DNA of 10,320 nucleotides from Bifidobacterium breve (GTDB lineage: Bacteria > Actinomycetota > Acidimicrobiia > Acidimicrobiales > Ilumatobacteraceae): positions 1-10,320 of the forward strand of contig CAMBWL010000025.1 in NCBI GenBank assembly GCA_945871625.1, written 5' to 3'. This document shows positions 1-6,517 of the stretch, piece by piece (within the stretch, counting starts at the first letter, position 1; every line of letters starts with the position of its first letter). The notes under the pieces were generated by a model. The model saw only the letters and a list, made by a program, of their open reading frames with translations. It was not told the DNA's origin and searched no databases. The translations under genes were made by a program, and so were the position numbers.

Positions 1-174
1 GTTATTGGTTCGCAAGTTCGCTTCGTTTTGCTCGGTGGCGTTGAGATCGGACCAGAAACACTTCTGCGTTGGTATGTGTTGCATGTTTTACTTTTCCCAT
101 TCGTAACTGTCATCTTCCTCGCGATCCATTTCTGGCGCGTGCGTAAAGACGGCGGAATCTCAGGACCACTCTGA
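1..174 (+). CDS. Cytochrome b, N-terminal (b6-like) subunit, 3' end only
   Basis: Partial gene entering from the left edge; only the last 57 residues are present, ending in TGA at 172-174. The product is the haem-carrying half of the cytochrome b of a bc/b6f-type quinol:cytochrome c oxidoreductase, an integral membrane protein that binds two b haems and forms much of the quinone sites. What is visible is the fourth core helix (helix D): a Trp-Tyr pair, then His at visible residue 28 (bases 82-84) and His at residue 43 (bases 127-129), the expected axial haem ligands. They are separated by 14 residues, the spacing of cytochrome b6 rather than the 13 of mitochondrial-type cytochrome b. After the helix comes a short basic tail (RVRKDGG) and a stop, so the protein ends after helix D as b6-type subunits do. 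The stop overlaps the next start by one base. The N-terminal helices and first His pair lie outside the window. Confidence 0.9.
   Translation, partial: VIGSQVRFVLLGGVEIGPETLLRWYVLHVLLFPFVTVIFLAIHFWRVRKDGGISGPL
162..165 (+). promoter_or_regulatory. Ribosome binding site for the subunit IV-like gene
   Basis: AGGA lies eight bases before the ATG at 174, inside the end of the upstream cytochrome b gene. It supports that ATG as the start although the two genes overlap by one base (TGATG), an arrangement typical of termination-reinitiation coupling. Confidence 0.5.
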
Positions 175-893
175 TGGCCGGCATTCCAGAACATCTCTTA
201 AAGCGCGCCCAAGAAGCGCGAGAAAAAGCAGCCGCCGGTGCGGGCGGAGCTGCAGCTGCACCTTCGGCTGACAACTCGCGCATTGCGGACGACTTGCTGA
301 ATCGAAACAAGAGCGCAGTTGCCTTGGCTGAAAAACCTGGAGCCGCTGTGGTCGCAGCGCCGGCAAATGGCAGCGTGCCATTTGGCGCCGGACCTGGGGG
401 TCACACTCAACGCCTATTGACGGTTGTCAAATCAGGATCGATTCAAGATGTCAAAGCGGTGCCAGTTGACAAGGTACATACTTGGCCTCACTTGTTGGGT
501 ATCGAGTTTGTTGCCGCGCTCGCGTGCACGGCGTTTACGTTTGTATTTTCGTGGTTTGTGAACGCACCGTTGTTGCAAGCGGCGAACTTCAATCAGACAC
601 CTAATCCTTCAAAAGCACCTTGGTACTTTCTCGGATTGCAAGAACTGCTGACGATGTTCCACCCGATGATTGCTGGTGTGACGATTCCGGGCATAGGTCT
701 TATCTTGATGATGTTTGCGCCGTATCTGGATCGCAACGAGTCAAATCGTCCAGAAGATCGAAAGTTCCTGACCGGTTTGTGGACTGTGCACCTAATGTTC
801 TGGGCCGTACTCGTAATTATTGGCTCTTTCTTTAGGGGCCCAGGTTTCAACTTTGTCTTCCCTTGGCGTGAAGGCATCTTCTTCGAATTGTGA
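174..893 (+). CDS. Cytochrome b C-terminal subunit (subunit IV-like) with long N-terminal extension
   Basis: 239 residues. This is the second half of a split cytochrome b, equivalent to subunit IV (PetD) of b6f and to the first part of Bacillus QcrC; it completes the quinol-oxidation (Qo) site. The recognisable core is residues 100-239: a helix at about 107-129, the motif TPNPSKAPWYFLGLQELL (142-159) known from menaquinol-type bc complexes, then helices at about 166-184 and 203-220. The Qo tetrad reads APWY (148-151), so the Glu of the classical PEWY is absent. Residues 1-100 are hydrophilic and very rich in Ala, with no membrane helix and no motif I know; plant and cyanobacterial subunit IV is only about 160 residues in all, so this is an extension. 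No haem c motif is present, unlike Bacillus QcrC. The gene overlaps the b6-like gene by one base and is followed by Rieske, confirming its role. Confidence 0.9.
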   Translation: MAGIPEHLLKRAQEAREKAAAGAGGAAAAPSADNSRIADDLLNRNKSAVALAEKPGAAVVAAPANGSVPFGAGPGGHTQRLLTVVKSGSIQDVKAVPVDKVHTWPHLLGIEFVAALACTAFTFVFSWFVNAPLLQAANFNQTPNPSKAPWYFLGLQELLTMFHPMIAGVTIPGIGLILMMFAPYLDRNESNRPEDRKFLTGLWTVHLMFWAVLVIIGSFFRGPGFNFVFPWREGIFFEL

Positions 894-908
894 TCGGATA
901 AAACTCTT

Positions 909-1760
909 ATGAACTCGACGACCATCATCACCATCGCGATTGCTGTTCTTGCCGTGCTCGGCTTGGGCGTCGTACTCACGGCAAGTCGACGATCCGATAT
1001 GGGCGGTGTGGGTGTGTTGTCGCGTGAAACTCGCAAGCGTGATCGCGATGCGAAAAAGTCGTCACGCAATGCGCGTCGTGATGTCGAGGCCGAAGCCTCG
1101 GCTTCGCGGAGCACCGCAGTTGCGGTCATACAGCCCGTCGAAATTGAGCCGTGGGTTTTGCCAGACCGAGAAGCAGTTGATGAATCGCGTCGAGCATTTT
1201 TGAATCGTGCCACAGTTACTTTGATGAGCGCGAGCCTTGGTGGTTTTGCTGCCGCACTGATCGCCTTTTTGTGGAAAGGCGCCGACGGTGGCTTCGGCTC
1301 AAAGATCAACGCAGGAAAACTTGAGGAAGTTGTCGGCAAGATTCGCGCCAACAAGGGCTTCTTGTATTTGCCCGAGGCTCGATCATGGGTAACCGAATAT
1401 CCAAAAGAAGCGATTTCCAAGGCGGATGTAATTTATGCCGGGCAAGCACCAGTGTTCAGCGGGATGAGTTCTGGAATAGTCGCGCTGTATCAGAAGTGCC
1501 CACATCTTGGTTGTCGTGTACCTGAATGCAAAACATCGCAATGGTTTGAATGTCCATGTCATGGCTCGCAATACAACCGTGTTGGTGAAAAAAAGGGCGG
1601 ACCAGCACCGCGAGGCATGGATCGTTTTGGAGTTTCGGTGAATAACGGAATGGTTGTCATCGACACGGGCACAGTTTTTGGTGGTCCGCCAATTGGAACG
1701 AACACAACTGGTCAAGAAGCAGAAGGTCCACACTGTGTCGGCGGAACGGGCGGACACTAA
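909..1760 (+). CDS. Rieske [2Fe-2S] protein of the cytochrome bc complex
   Basis: 283 residues. It carries electrons from quinol at the Qo site to cytochrome c on the outer face of the membrane. Box I is CPHLGC (197-202) and box II CPCHGS (215-220): by family precedent C197, H199, C215 and H218 bind the cluster and C202-C217 form the stabilising disulfide. The Gly-Pro-Ala-Pro-Arg stretch at 231-235 is the usual Pro-loop region. There are two hydrophobic segments, at about 4-25 and 102-122. The second is preceded by a twin-arginine motif, SRRAFL (93-98), as in Tat-exported Rieske proteins. The region between (26-92) is strongly charged and would be cytoplasmic, which puts the N-terminus outside. 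Typical actinobacterial QcrA has three helices and most other Rieske proteins one. The 15-base gap before the ATG is the largest in the window and holds only a weak GGA-type ribosome site. Confidence 0.95.
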   Translation: MNSTTIITIAIAVLAVLGLGVVLTASRRSDMGGVGVLSRETRKRDRDAKKSSRNARRDVEAEASASRSTAVAVIQPVEIEPWVLPDREAVDESRRAFLNRATVTLMSASLGGFAAALIAFLWKGADGGFGSKINAGKLEEVVGKIRANKGFLYLPEARSWVTEYPKEAISKADVIYAGQAPVFSGMSSGIVALYQKCPHLGCRVPECKTSQWFECPCHGSQYNRVGEKKGGPAPRGMDRFGVSVNNGMVVIDTGTVFGGPPIGTNTTGQEAEGPHCVGGTGGH

Positions 1761-2801
1761 GTGAATCTCGCAGTAATGCTCGCCGATACAACAACCACGA
1801 TCGCCTGGGTGATTTTGCTTGTTTCAGTTCTGGGTTGGGTTATCTACGGCTTGGGCAATCTGCGCTCGTCAAAGCGCGAAATTGGTGCAGAGATCAAACT
1901 TGCCGCGAACCGCAAGCCTTATTATGACGACGAGCGACTTGAGGGCGAAAAGATTCAGCGCACGCAGTTGATCGGTCTGTTGTGTCTTGCAGTTACGACG
2001 ATTGCGCTACCGCTTTATTGGATTCTTGAACCCGGTCGTATGGTCGGTGCCGAAAAAGAATTTCAACACCAATTTGAAACTTGGGGCACCGGGTTGTTCT
2101 CCACGACGGCCGATGGCGGCTATAACTGCGCCGGTTGCCACGGGGGAATGAAGGGCGGCGGCGGTGTCGCGTCGTATGCGATTTCAGATCCAAAGACTGG
2201 CCAAGTAAAACAAGTCAATTGGAAGGCGCCAGCAATCAACACGGTTTTTTATCGTTACAGCGAAGAAGAAGTTCGATTCATCCTTGAATACGGTCGACCT
2301 TTCTCGCCAATGTCGGCATGGGGTTTGGTTGGTGGTGGCCCGATGAACGAACAGCAAATTCAAACGGTCATTGAATATGTCAAGAGTATTGAAATTCCGC
2401 GTGACGAAAACGGCAAATTGCCCGACGAAAAGCAACAAGAGATCCAAGCCGAGGCCGAACGACTTGTCAAGGCGGGAACTTACGCATCTCTTGGAGAAGC
2501 GTTGTTCAACTTAGATTTAGGCAGCGGTAACTATTCATGTGCGCGCTGTCATACCAAGGGTTGGTCGTATGGTGAGCCAGAAATTACGGGCGGTGGCGCT
2601 TTCGGTCCGAACTTAACTGGTGGATCAGCAGTCAGGCAGTTTCCGCAACGTGATGAAATGATCGAGTTCATCAAGGGCGGCAGCGAACTCGGCAAGAGAT
2701 ATGGTCAGCAAGGTCAAGGTTCGGGTCGAATGCCAGCCTTTGGTTTGGTATTGACAGATGAGCAAATTGGCGCCGTTATTGATTATGTAAGAGGTCTCTA
2801 A
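1761..2801 (+). CDS. Membrane-anchored dihaem cytochrome c of the bc complex
   Basis: 346 residues from a GTG that abuts the Rieske stop without a gap. Two c-type haem motifs are present: CAGCH (123-127) and CARCH (260-264). Likely distal ligands are M184 (in SPMSAWG) for haem 1 and M324 (in RMPAFG) for haem 2, so there are two cytochrome c domains, about 105-211 and 240-346. The linker 212-240 is charged. Two hydrophobic segments, at about 13-32 and 69-88, precede the haem domains, with a charged stretch 35-68 between them. Because haem c is attached outside the membrane, the N-terminus should also be outside and the charged loop inside. It replaces cytochrome c1 and probably also the mobile cytochrome c, like the actinobacterial dihaem QcrC, but QcrC normally has its anchor at the C-terminus. 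It most likely passes electrons to an oxidase encoded elsewhere. Confidence 0.93.
   Translation: MNLAVMLADTTTTIAWVILLVSVLGWVIYGLGNLRSSKREIGAEIKLAANRKPYYDDERLEGEKIQRTQLIGLLCLAVTTIALPLYWILEPGRMVGAEKEFQHQFETWGTGLFSTTADGGYNCAGCHGGMKGGGGVASYAISDPKTGQVKQVNWKAPAINTVFYRYSEEEVRFILEYGRPFSPMSAWGLVGGGPMNEQQIQTVIEYVKSIEIPRDENGKLPDEKQQEIQAEAERLVKAGTYASLGEALFNLDLGSGNYSCARCHTKGWSYGEPEITGGGAFGPNLTGGSAVRQFPQRDEMIEFIKGGSELGKRYGQQGQGSGRMPAFGLVLTDEQIGAVIDYVRGL
2789..2794 (+). promoter_or_regulatory. Ribosome binding site for the unknown membrane protein gene
   Basis: AAGAGG ends nine bases before the GTG at 2804, within the last codons of the cytochrome c gene. It is one of the clearer Shine-Dalgarno matches in the window and decides in favour of this GTG start. 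Confidence 0.6.
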
Positions 2802-2803
2802 AA

Positions 2804-3628
2804 GTGTTCACGCTGCTCGCCGTAAATTTCGAACCGCAACTTCGCGGCATCATCATTGTGGCGATTGCAGTTGGCGTACTAATCGGCGGCACGTATTTGG
2901 TGGTTGGCACAAACTTGGGTGCGCGACTTGGGTTTCTCGTTGTCGTGGCCGGGTTTTTTGGTTGGATGGCGATCATGGGAAGTATTTGGTGGATATATGG
3001 CATTGGCCTGACGGGTCGCGCTCCAAGTTGGCAGCCTGGTGAGCCGACGACCATCGTCAGAAGTCCAGACTTGCTAGACGACGCGGAGATTATTTTGATG
3101 CCAATGCAGCCATCAGGCAATGCTGTCGGCGATGCGGCTGTGGCATCCACGGCTTTGCAGAGCGATGGATGGTTGTTGTTGCAAGAGTCCGATCCGCGAC
3201 GCGGCCAAGCAGTTGCGTCTGCCGATGAAATCATTCAGAACCAAGCCGAAGAGTTTGCGCTTGGCGAGTATGTCTCGGTTGCGGTTTACGACAAAGGCGG
3301 TGAACGATGGCCGAAGGTCAGCGAGTCGCTCGACTTCTTGGCCTTCTTTCATGATCCGCATTATTCAATAGTCGAAGTTGCGGCGATCGTGCCACAGCGC
3401 ACCGAGCCGGGCCGTGCACCTGGTCGACCAGAAATCGATGAAACTCAGCCTCGTCGATACATATATATGTTGCGTGATCTTGGTTCCAAGCGTCAGCCGT
3501 CAATTTTTATCACAATTGGTTCAATGATCATTTTCTTGTTGCTTTGTCGATTGCTGCACACTCGTGATTTGCGCTTGCGCGAGAATCTAAGTGTTGATGT
3601 TGGTTCACGTTCGCCAGCGAAGAGCTAA
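2804..3628 (+). CDS. Unrecognised three-helix membrane protein between bc and nuo genes
   Basis: 274 residues, GTG start two bases after the cytochrome c stop, supported by AAGAGG upstream. I do not recognise the family. Hydrophobic segments lie at about 15-36, 41-66 and 233-250. The basic residues after the last helix (RLLHTRDLRLRE, 249-260) and the Arg in the short turn between helices 1 and 2 suggest that the C-terminus and that turn are cytoplasmic, so the 67-232 domain would face outside, the side of the Rieske and cytochrome c domains. That domain is mixed polar, includes Trp-rich WQPGE (76-80), a DPHYS stretch (184-188) and a Pro-rich loop (197-216), and has no Cys, CxxCH or other cofactor motif; the only Cys (C248) is in helix 3. 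Its position suggests an accessory or assembly subunit of the bc complex or of a bc-oxidase supercomplex; this is inference only. It is not a standard Nuo subunit. Confidence 0.85.
   Translation: MFTLLAVNFEPQLRGIIIVAIAVGVLIGGTYLVVGTNLGARLGFLVVVAGFFGWMAIMGSIWWIYGIGLTGRAPSWQPGEPTTIVRSPDLLDDAEIILMPMQPSGNAVGDAAVASTALQSDGWLLLQESDPRRGQAVASADEIIQNQAEEFALGEYVSVAVYDKGGERWPKVSESLDFLAFFHDPHYSIVEVAAIVPQRTEPGRAPGRPEIDETQPRRYIYMLRDLGSKRQPSIFITIGSMIIFLLLCRLLHTRDLRLRENLSVDVGSRSPAKS
3619..3624 (+). promoter_or_regulatory. Ribosome binding site for nuoA
   Basis: GAAGAG ends nine bases before the GTG at 3634, overlapping the last codons of the preceding gene. It supports the GTG start that gives the normal NuoA N-terminus just before the first helix. 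Confidence 0.45.
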
Positions 3629-3633
3629 CAACA

Positions 3634-4110
3634 GTGGGTCAGTATCTTCCGATTGCTGTTCTCGCAGTTTTGGCAGTCTTGTTCGGAGTTGGTTCATTAG
3701 TCGCGTCTAAATTGTTGGCGCCACGTCGGCCGAGTGAAGCAAAGCAGGCCCCATACGAATGCGGGATCGTGCCCAGCCTCGAAGCACCAGAGCGGTTTCC
3801 GGTGAGTTTTTATGTTGTGGCGATGTTGTTCATTATGTTCGACATCGAAATAATTTTTGCATATCCATACGCCGTTGCGAGCCAGTCACTCGGGTCTTAC
3901 GGTTTCTGGGAGTTGGTCGCATTTAGTGCAGTTTTCTTCGTGGCGTTTGTCTATGTGGTCGCGCGCGGCGCTCTCGATTGGGGTCCTGTCAAAAAAGCAC
4001 GCAAGTTGGTTGAAGTTGATGGAGATATTCTTTCAGCGTCGCGCTCGACATCTACGACGATTCGTCGGGTGGGGCTTGATGGTCGCGAGCAAGAGAAAGT
4101 TTCTGTTTGA
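3634..4110 (+). CDS. nuoA: NADH-quinone oxidoreductase subunit A
   Basis: 158 residues, GTG start five bases after the preceding stop. NuoA (ND3 equivalent) is a small membrane subunit of complex I at the junction between the peripheral arm and the proton-pumping arm, next to the quinone channel. Three helices are visible at about 5-28, 57-79 and 91-111. The loop after helix 1 contains YECG (41-44), whose Cys corresponds to the conserved ND3 loop Cys, followed by the ERFPVSFY stretch. Helix 2 carries the conserved acidic pair D70 and E72 (FDIE). Residues 118-158 form a polar, Ser/Thr/Arg-rich tail with no hydrophobic segment; NuoA is often 120-147 residues, so the tail is slightly long. It opens the nuo cluster, in the standard order, and overlaps nuoB by one base. 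Confidence 0.96.
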   Translation: MGQYLPIAVLAVLAVLFGVGSLVASKLLAPRRPSEAKQAPYECGIVPSLEAPERFPVSFYVVAMLFIMFDIEIIFAYPYAVASQSLGSYGFWELVAFSAVFFVAFVYVVARGALDWGPVKKARKLVEVDGDILSASRSTSTTIRRVGLDGREQEKVSV

Positions 4111-4694
4111 TGGGCTTGGTTCAAAATGTTGCCGATGACGGTCTGGGTGGTCTTGAACATAATTTCTTGACGGGCCGCGTTGAAGATCTTGTGAAGTGGT
4201 CACGATCGCGGTCGAGTTGGGGCGCGACCTTTGGCCTTGCGTGTTGTGCTATCGAAATGATGACGGCGGGAACCGCCCACTATGACTTGGCCCGATTTGG
4301 CATGGAAGTTTTTCGTGCCTCACCGCGCCAAGCCGACATCATGATCGTCGCTGGTCGAGTCAGCCAGAAGATGGCGCCGGTGTTGCGTCAGGTCTATGAC
4401 CAGATGATGGAACCGAAGTGGGTCATTTCAATGGGTGTTTGCGCCAGCAGTGGTGGAATGTTCAACAACTATGCGATTGTTCAAGGTGTCGATCAAATTG
4501 TCCCGGTTGATGTTTATGCACCGGGTTGCCCACCTACACCTGAAACTTTGATTCACGCGATTGAAACTTTGCACCAGTTGATCGAAGACGGTGAGATTAT
4601 GCGCCGTCGCGACACAACTGGTGCTGGCGCGCAAGTTCGTATTCAAGAAGTTCCGGCGGGTACGACTACGCCCGTAATTATTGGACAGCGTTGA
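4110..4694 (+). CDS. nuoB: NADH-quinone oxidoreductase subunit B
   Basis: 194 residues. NuoB (PSST equivalent) holds cluster N2, the last [4Fe-4S] centre, which reduces quinone at the interface with NuoD. All four N2 ligands are present: the tandem C45-C46 (in LACCAIEM), C111 (in GVCASSGG) and C140 (in PGCPP); the spacings of 66 from C45 to C111 and 29 from C111 to C140 match E. coli NuoB. I chose the ATG at 4110, which overlaps the nuoA stop by one base (TGATG) and has an AAGAGAAAG purine run upstream; a TTG one codon earlier is possible but less likely. The N-terminal leader is short and the C-terminal tail after about 165 is polar. Length is ordinary for the family. Confidence 0.97.
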   Translation: MGLVQNVADDGLGGLEHNFLTGRVEDLVKWSRSRSSWGATFGLACCAIEMMTAGTAHYDLARFGMEVFRASPRQADIMIVAGRVSQKMAPVLRQVYDQMMEPKWVISMGVCASSGGMFNNYAIVQGVDQIVPVDVYAPGCPPTPETLIHAIETLHQLIEDGEIMRRRDTTGAGAQVRIQEVPAGTTTPVIIGQR

Positions 4695-4697
4695 GCC

Positions 4698-5165
4698 GTG
4701 GCACAAGTTTCGGGTGGTGTTGCTGACGATGTCCGTTTCGTCGCCAAGACTGACTATTTAAAAACACTCTCAAACTTGCGCACCGAAGGTTTCGAGATGT
4801 GTGTCGACCTCACTGCTGTTGACTATTTGACCCACCCGGGTCGCACGATTGCACCAGAAGTTGCCGATCAAATTTCACTCGAGCGTTTTGAAGTTGTAGT
4901 CAATCTGCTTTCGCTTTCGCAGCGTCGTCGGGTGCGTTTGCGAGTGCAAATATCTGAGTCAGATGCAATTATTGATTCGGCCTTTGATCTTTATCCCGGC
5001 ACCGAGGCGATGGAGCGTGAAGTTTTCGACATGTTCGGGATCAAGTTCAGTGGTCACCCAGATTTGACCCGCATCTTGATGCCAGAAGATTGGCAGGGTC
5101 ATCCGCTGCGCAAAGATTACGCCTCCGGAAATATTCCAGTTCAGTTCAAGGGTGCCGCATCATGA
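4698..5165 (+). CDS. nuoC: NADH-quinone oxidoreductase subunit C
   Basis: 155 residues, GTG start three bases after the nuoB stop. NuoC (30-kDa subunit) is a cofactor-free structural subunit of the hydrophilic arm that packs against NuoD. The family signature is at 106-141: the EREVFDMFGI stretch, then SGHPDLTRILMPEDW, then GHPLRKDY. The N-terminal ferredoxin-like domain (about 12-90) contains the expected VDLTAVDYL strand-helix segment (36-44). It is a stand-alone protein, not the NuoCD fusion of enterobacteria. The protein is at the short end for the family and stops soon after the signature. Its last codons overlap nuoD by four bases (ATGA), suggesting coupled translation. Confidence 0.95.
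   Translation: MAQVSGGVADDVRFVAKTDYLKTLSNLRTEGFEMCVDLTAVDYLTHPGRTIAPEVADQISLERFEVVVNLLSLSQRRRVRLRVQISESDAIIDSAFDLYPGTEAMEREVFDMFGIKFSGHPDLTRILMPEDWQGHPLRKDYASGNIPVQFKGAAS
5148..5152 (+). promoter_or_regulatory. Ribosome binding site for nuoD
   Basis: AAGGG ends nine bases before the ATG at 5162. This supports 5162 as the nuoD start over a GTG further upstream at 5090 in the same frame, which would overlap nuoC by 76 bases. Confidence 0.55.
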
Positions 5166-6517
5166 CCACAACCGAGAACCCGACGAACTCTGGATCTGCC
5201 GAAGTGGCGGCTGCTGGCACAAGCGAAGGTCGACAAGAACTTCAACTGCGCAAAGATATTTCAACCAAAGAAATCTTGCGCGGCTCGGGTGCCGTTTTGC
5301 GGATGAGTGAATCTGAAGTCGCGGCGTTGGCAGGCACACAGAGCGAAGACCAGACGATGATCATCAACATGGGTCCGCAACACCCGAGCACCCACGGCGT
5401 TCTACGGTTGATGCTTGAACTTAATGGCGAAACCGTATTGCGATGCAAGCCCGTAATTGGCTACTTGCACACCGGCATGGAAAAGACGGGCGAGTCACTC
5501 ACTTTCATGCAAGGCGCAACGAACGTGACGCGCATGGACTATGCATCACCACTGAACAATGAACTCGTTTTTGCAATGACGACTGAAAAACTTCTTGGCA
5601 TCGACCAAGACATTCCGGAGCGCGCGGTGTGGATCCGCATGCTGCTCTCAGAATTAAATCGAATCAGCAGCCATTTGTTATTTTTGGCGACGAATGGCAT
5701 GGATATCGGCGCGGTTTCGATGATGCTCTACGGCTTTCGTGAGCGAGAAGAGGTTCTGAGATTTTTTCAAAAGGTCACCGGTCTACGAATGAATCACAAC
5801 TTCATTCGACCCGGTGGCGTCGCGGCGGATCTTCCGGCGGGGTGGCGGGACGAAGTCTTGAACCTTCTTGAGGCTCTGCCGAAGCGACTCGCCGAGTACG
5901 AAATATTGATGACAGGTCAACCGATTTGGCGTGAACGTCTGCAGGGCGTGGGCGTGATTACCCGCGATGAAGCGATTGCGCTGTCGGCGACTGGTCCAAT
6001 TCTGCGCAGCACAGGTTTTTCATGGGACTTGCGTCGTGACATGCCATATCTGCGGTACGACAAAGTCGAGTTTGATGTGATTGTCGGTAGTTATGGTGAC
6101 GCTTTTGATCGCTATTCAATTCGTTTGAACGAAATTCGCGAGTCGATGCGAATCGTGGGTCAAGTGTTGGACGCAATGCCACAGGGCGACTATCGAATTC
6201 AAGACAAGAAAGTTACCCCACCACCACGGGGCCGCATTGACGAGTCGATGGAAGCGCTGATTCACCACTTCAAGATTTTCACCGAGGGTTTCAAAGTTCC
6301 CGAAGGTGAAGCGTATGTTGCAATTGAAAGCCCGCGTGGAGAGATCGCGTGTTATATCGCCAGCGATGGCTCGTCAACCCCTTATCGCATGCACGTGCGC
6401 GCCCCGAGTTTCATCAACATTCAGACCATGCCTCTGATGATGCGTGGCGGCTTGGTTGCTGATGCCGTGGCTGTTATCTCTTCTGTCGACCCAGTACTCG
6501 GCGAGGTAGACAGATGA
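5162..6517 (+). CDS. nuoD: NADH-quinone oxidoreductase subunit D
   Basis: 451 residues. NuoD (49-kDa subunit) descends from the large subunit of [NiFe] hydrogenases and forms most of the quinone head-group pocket next to cluster N2. The first conserved segment is NMGPQHPSTHGVLR (69-82). H78 and Y127 (in RMDYASP) correspond by motif and by their 49-residue spacing to the quinone-binding His and Tyr defined in other complex I structures. The core continues through GRIDESMEALIHHFK to the typical C-terminal DPVLGEVDR. The nickel-binding Cys pairs of hydrogenases are absent, as expected. Residues 1-64 are a polar, Ala/Ser/Glu-rich leader that is long for NuoD. I chose the ATG at 5162, which overlaps the nuoC stop (ATGA) and has AAGGG upstream. 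Confidence 0.97.
   Translation: MTTTENPTNSGSAEVAAAGTSEGRQELQLRKDISTKEILRGSGAVLRMSESEVAALAGTQSEDQTMIINMGPQHPSTHGVLRLMLELNGETVLRCKPVIGYLHTGMEKTGESLTFMQGATNVTRMDYASPLNNELVFAMTTEKLLGIDQDIPERAVWIRMLLSELNRISSHLLFLATNGMDIGAVSMMLYGFREREEVLRFFQKVTGLRMNHNFIRPGGVAADLPAGWRDEVLNLLEALPKRLAEYEILMTGQPIWRERLQGVGVITRDEAIALSATGPILRSTGFSWDLRRDMPYLRYDKVEFDVIVGSYGDAFDRYSIRLNEIRESMRIVGQVLDAMPQGDYRIQDKKVTPPPRGRIDESMEALIHHFKIFTEGFKVPEGEAYVAIESPRGEIACYIASDGSSTPYRMHVRAPSFINIQTMPLMMRGGLVADAVAVISSVDPVLGEVDR
6503..6507 (+). promoter_or_regulatory. Ribosome binding site for nuoE
   Basis: GAGGT lies six bases before the ATG at 6514, inside the last codons of nuoD. A good match at good spacing, consistent with the coupled ATGA stop/start at 6514-6517. 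Confidence 0.6.

Noticed and set aside
1091..1106. Perfect hairpin CGAAGC-CTCG-GCTTCG
   Set aside because: Within the Rieske coding region, encoding an Ala/Ser-rich linker; there is no following T-run, so it is not a terminator, and a six-base stem can arise by chance.
593..1420. Long open frame on the minus strand (275 codons)
   Set aside because: It lies antisense to the cytochrome b C-terminal subunit and the Rieske gene, both of which have clear motifs. Its translation is Ser/Arg/Lys-rich and low-complexity with no family signature, as expected of a mirror frame.
3459..3469. TATA-like AT run (also at 7521-7530)
   Set aside because: Both are inside well-supported coding regions with no partner -35 element recognised; they read as ordinary Ile/Tyr codons.
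5090..5161. Upstream GTG start for nuoD adding 24 residues
   Set aside because: It would lie deep inside nuoC over its conserved GHPLRKDY coding region. The ATG at 5162 has a Shine-Dalgarno and the ATGA overlap seen at other junctions.
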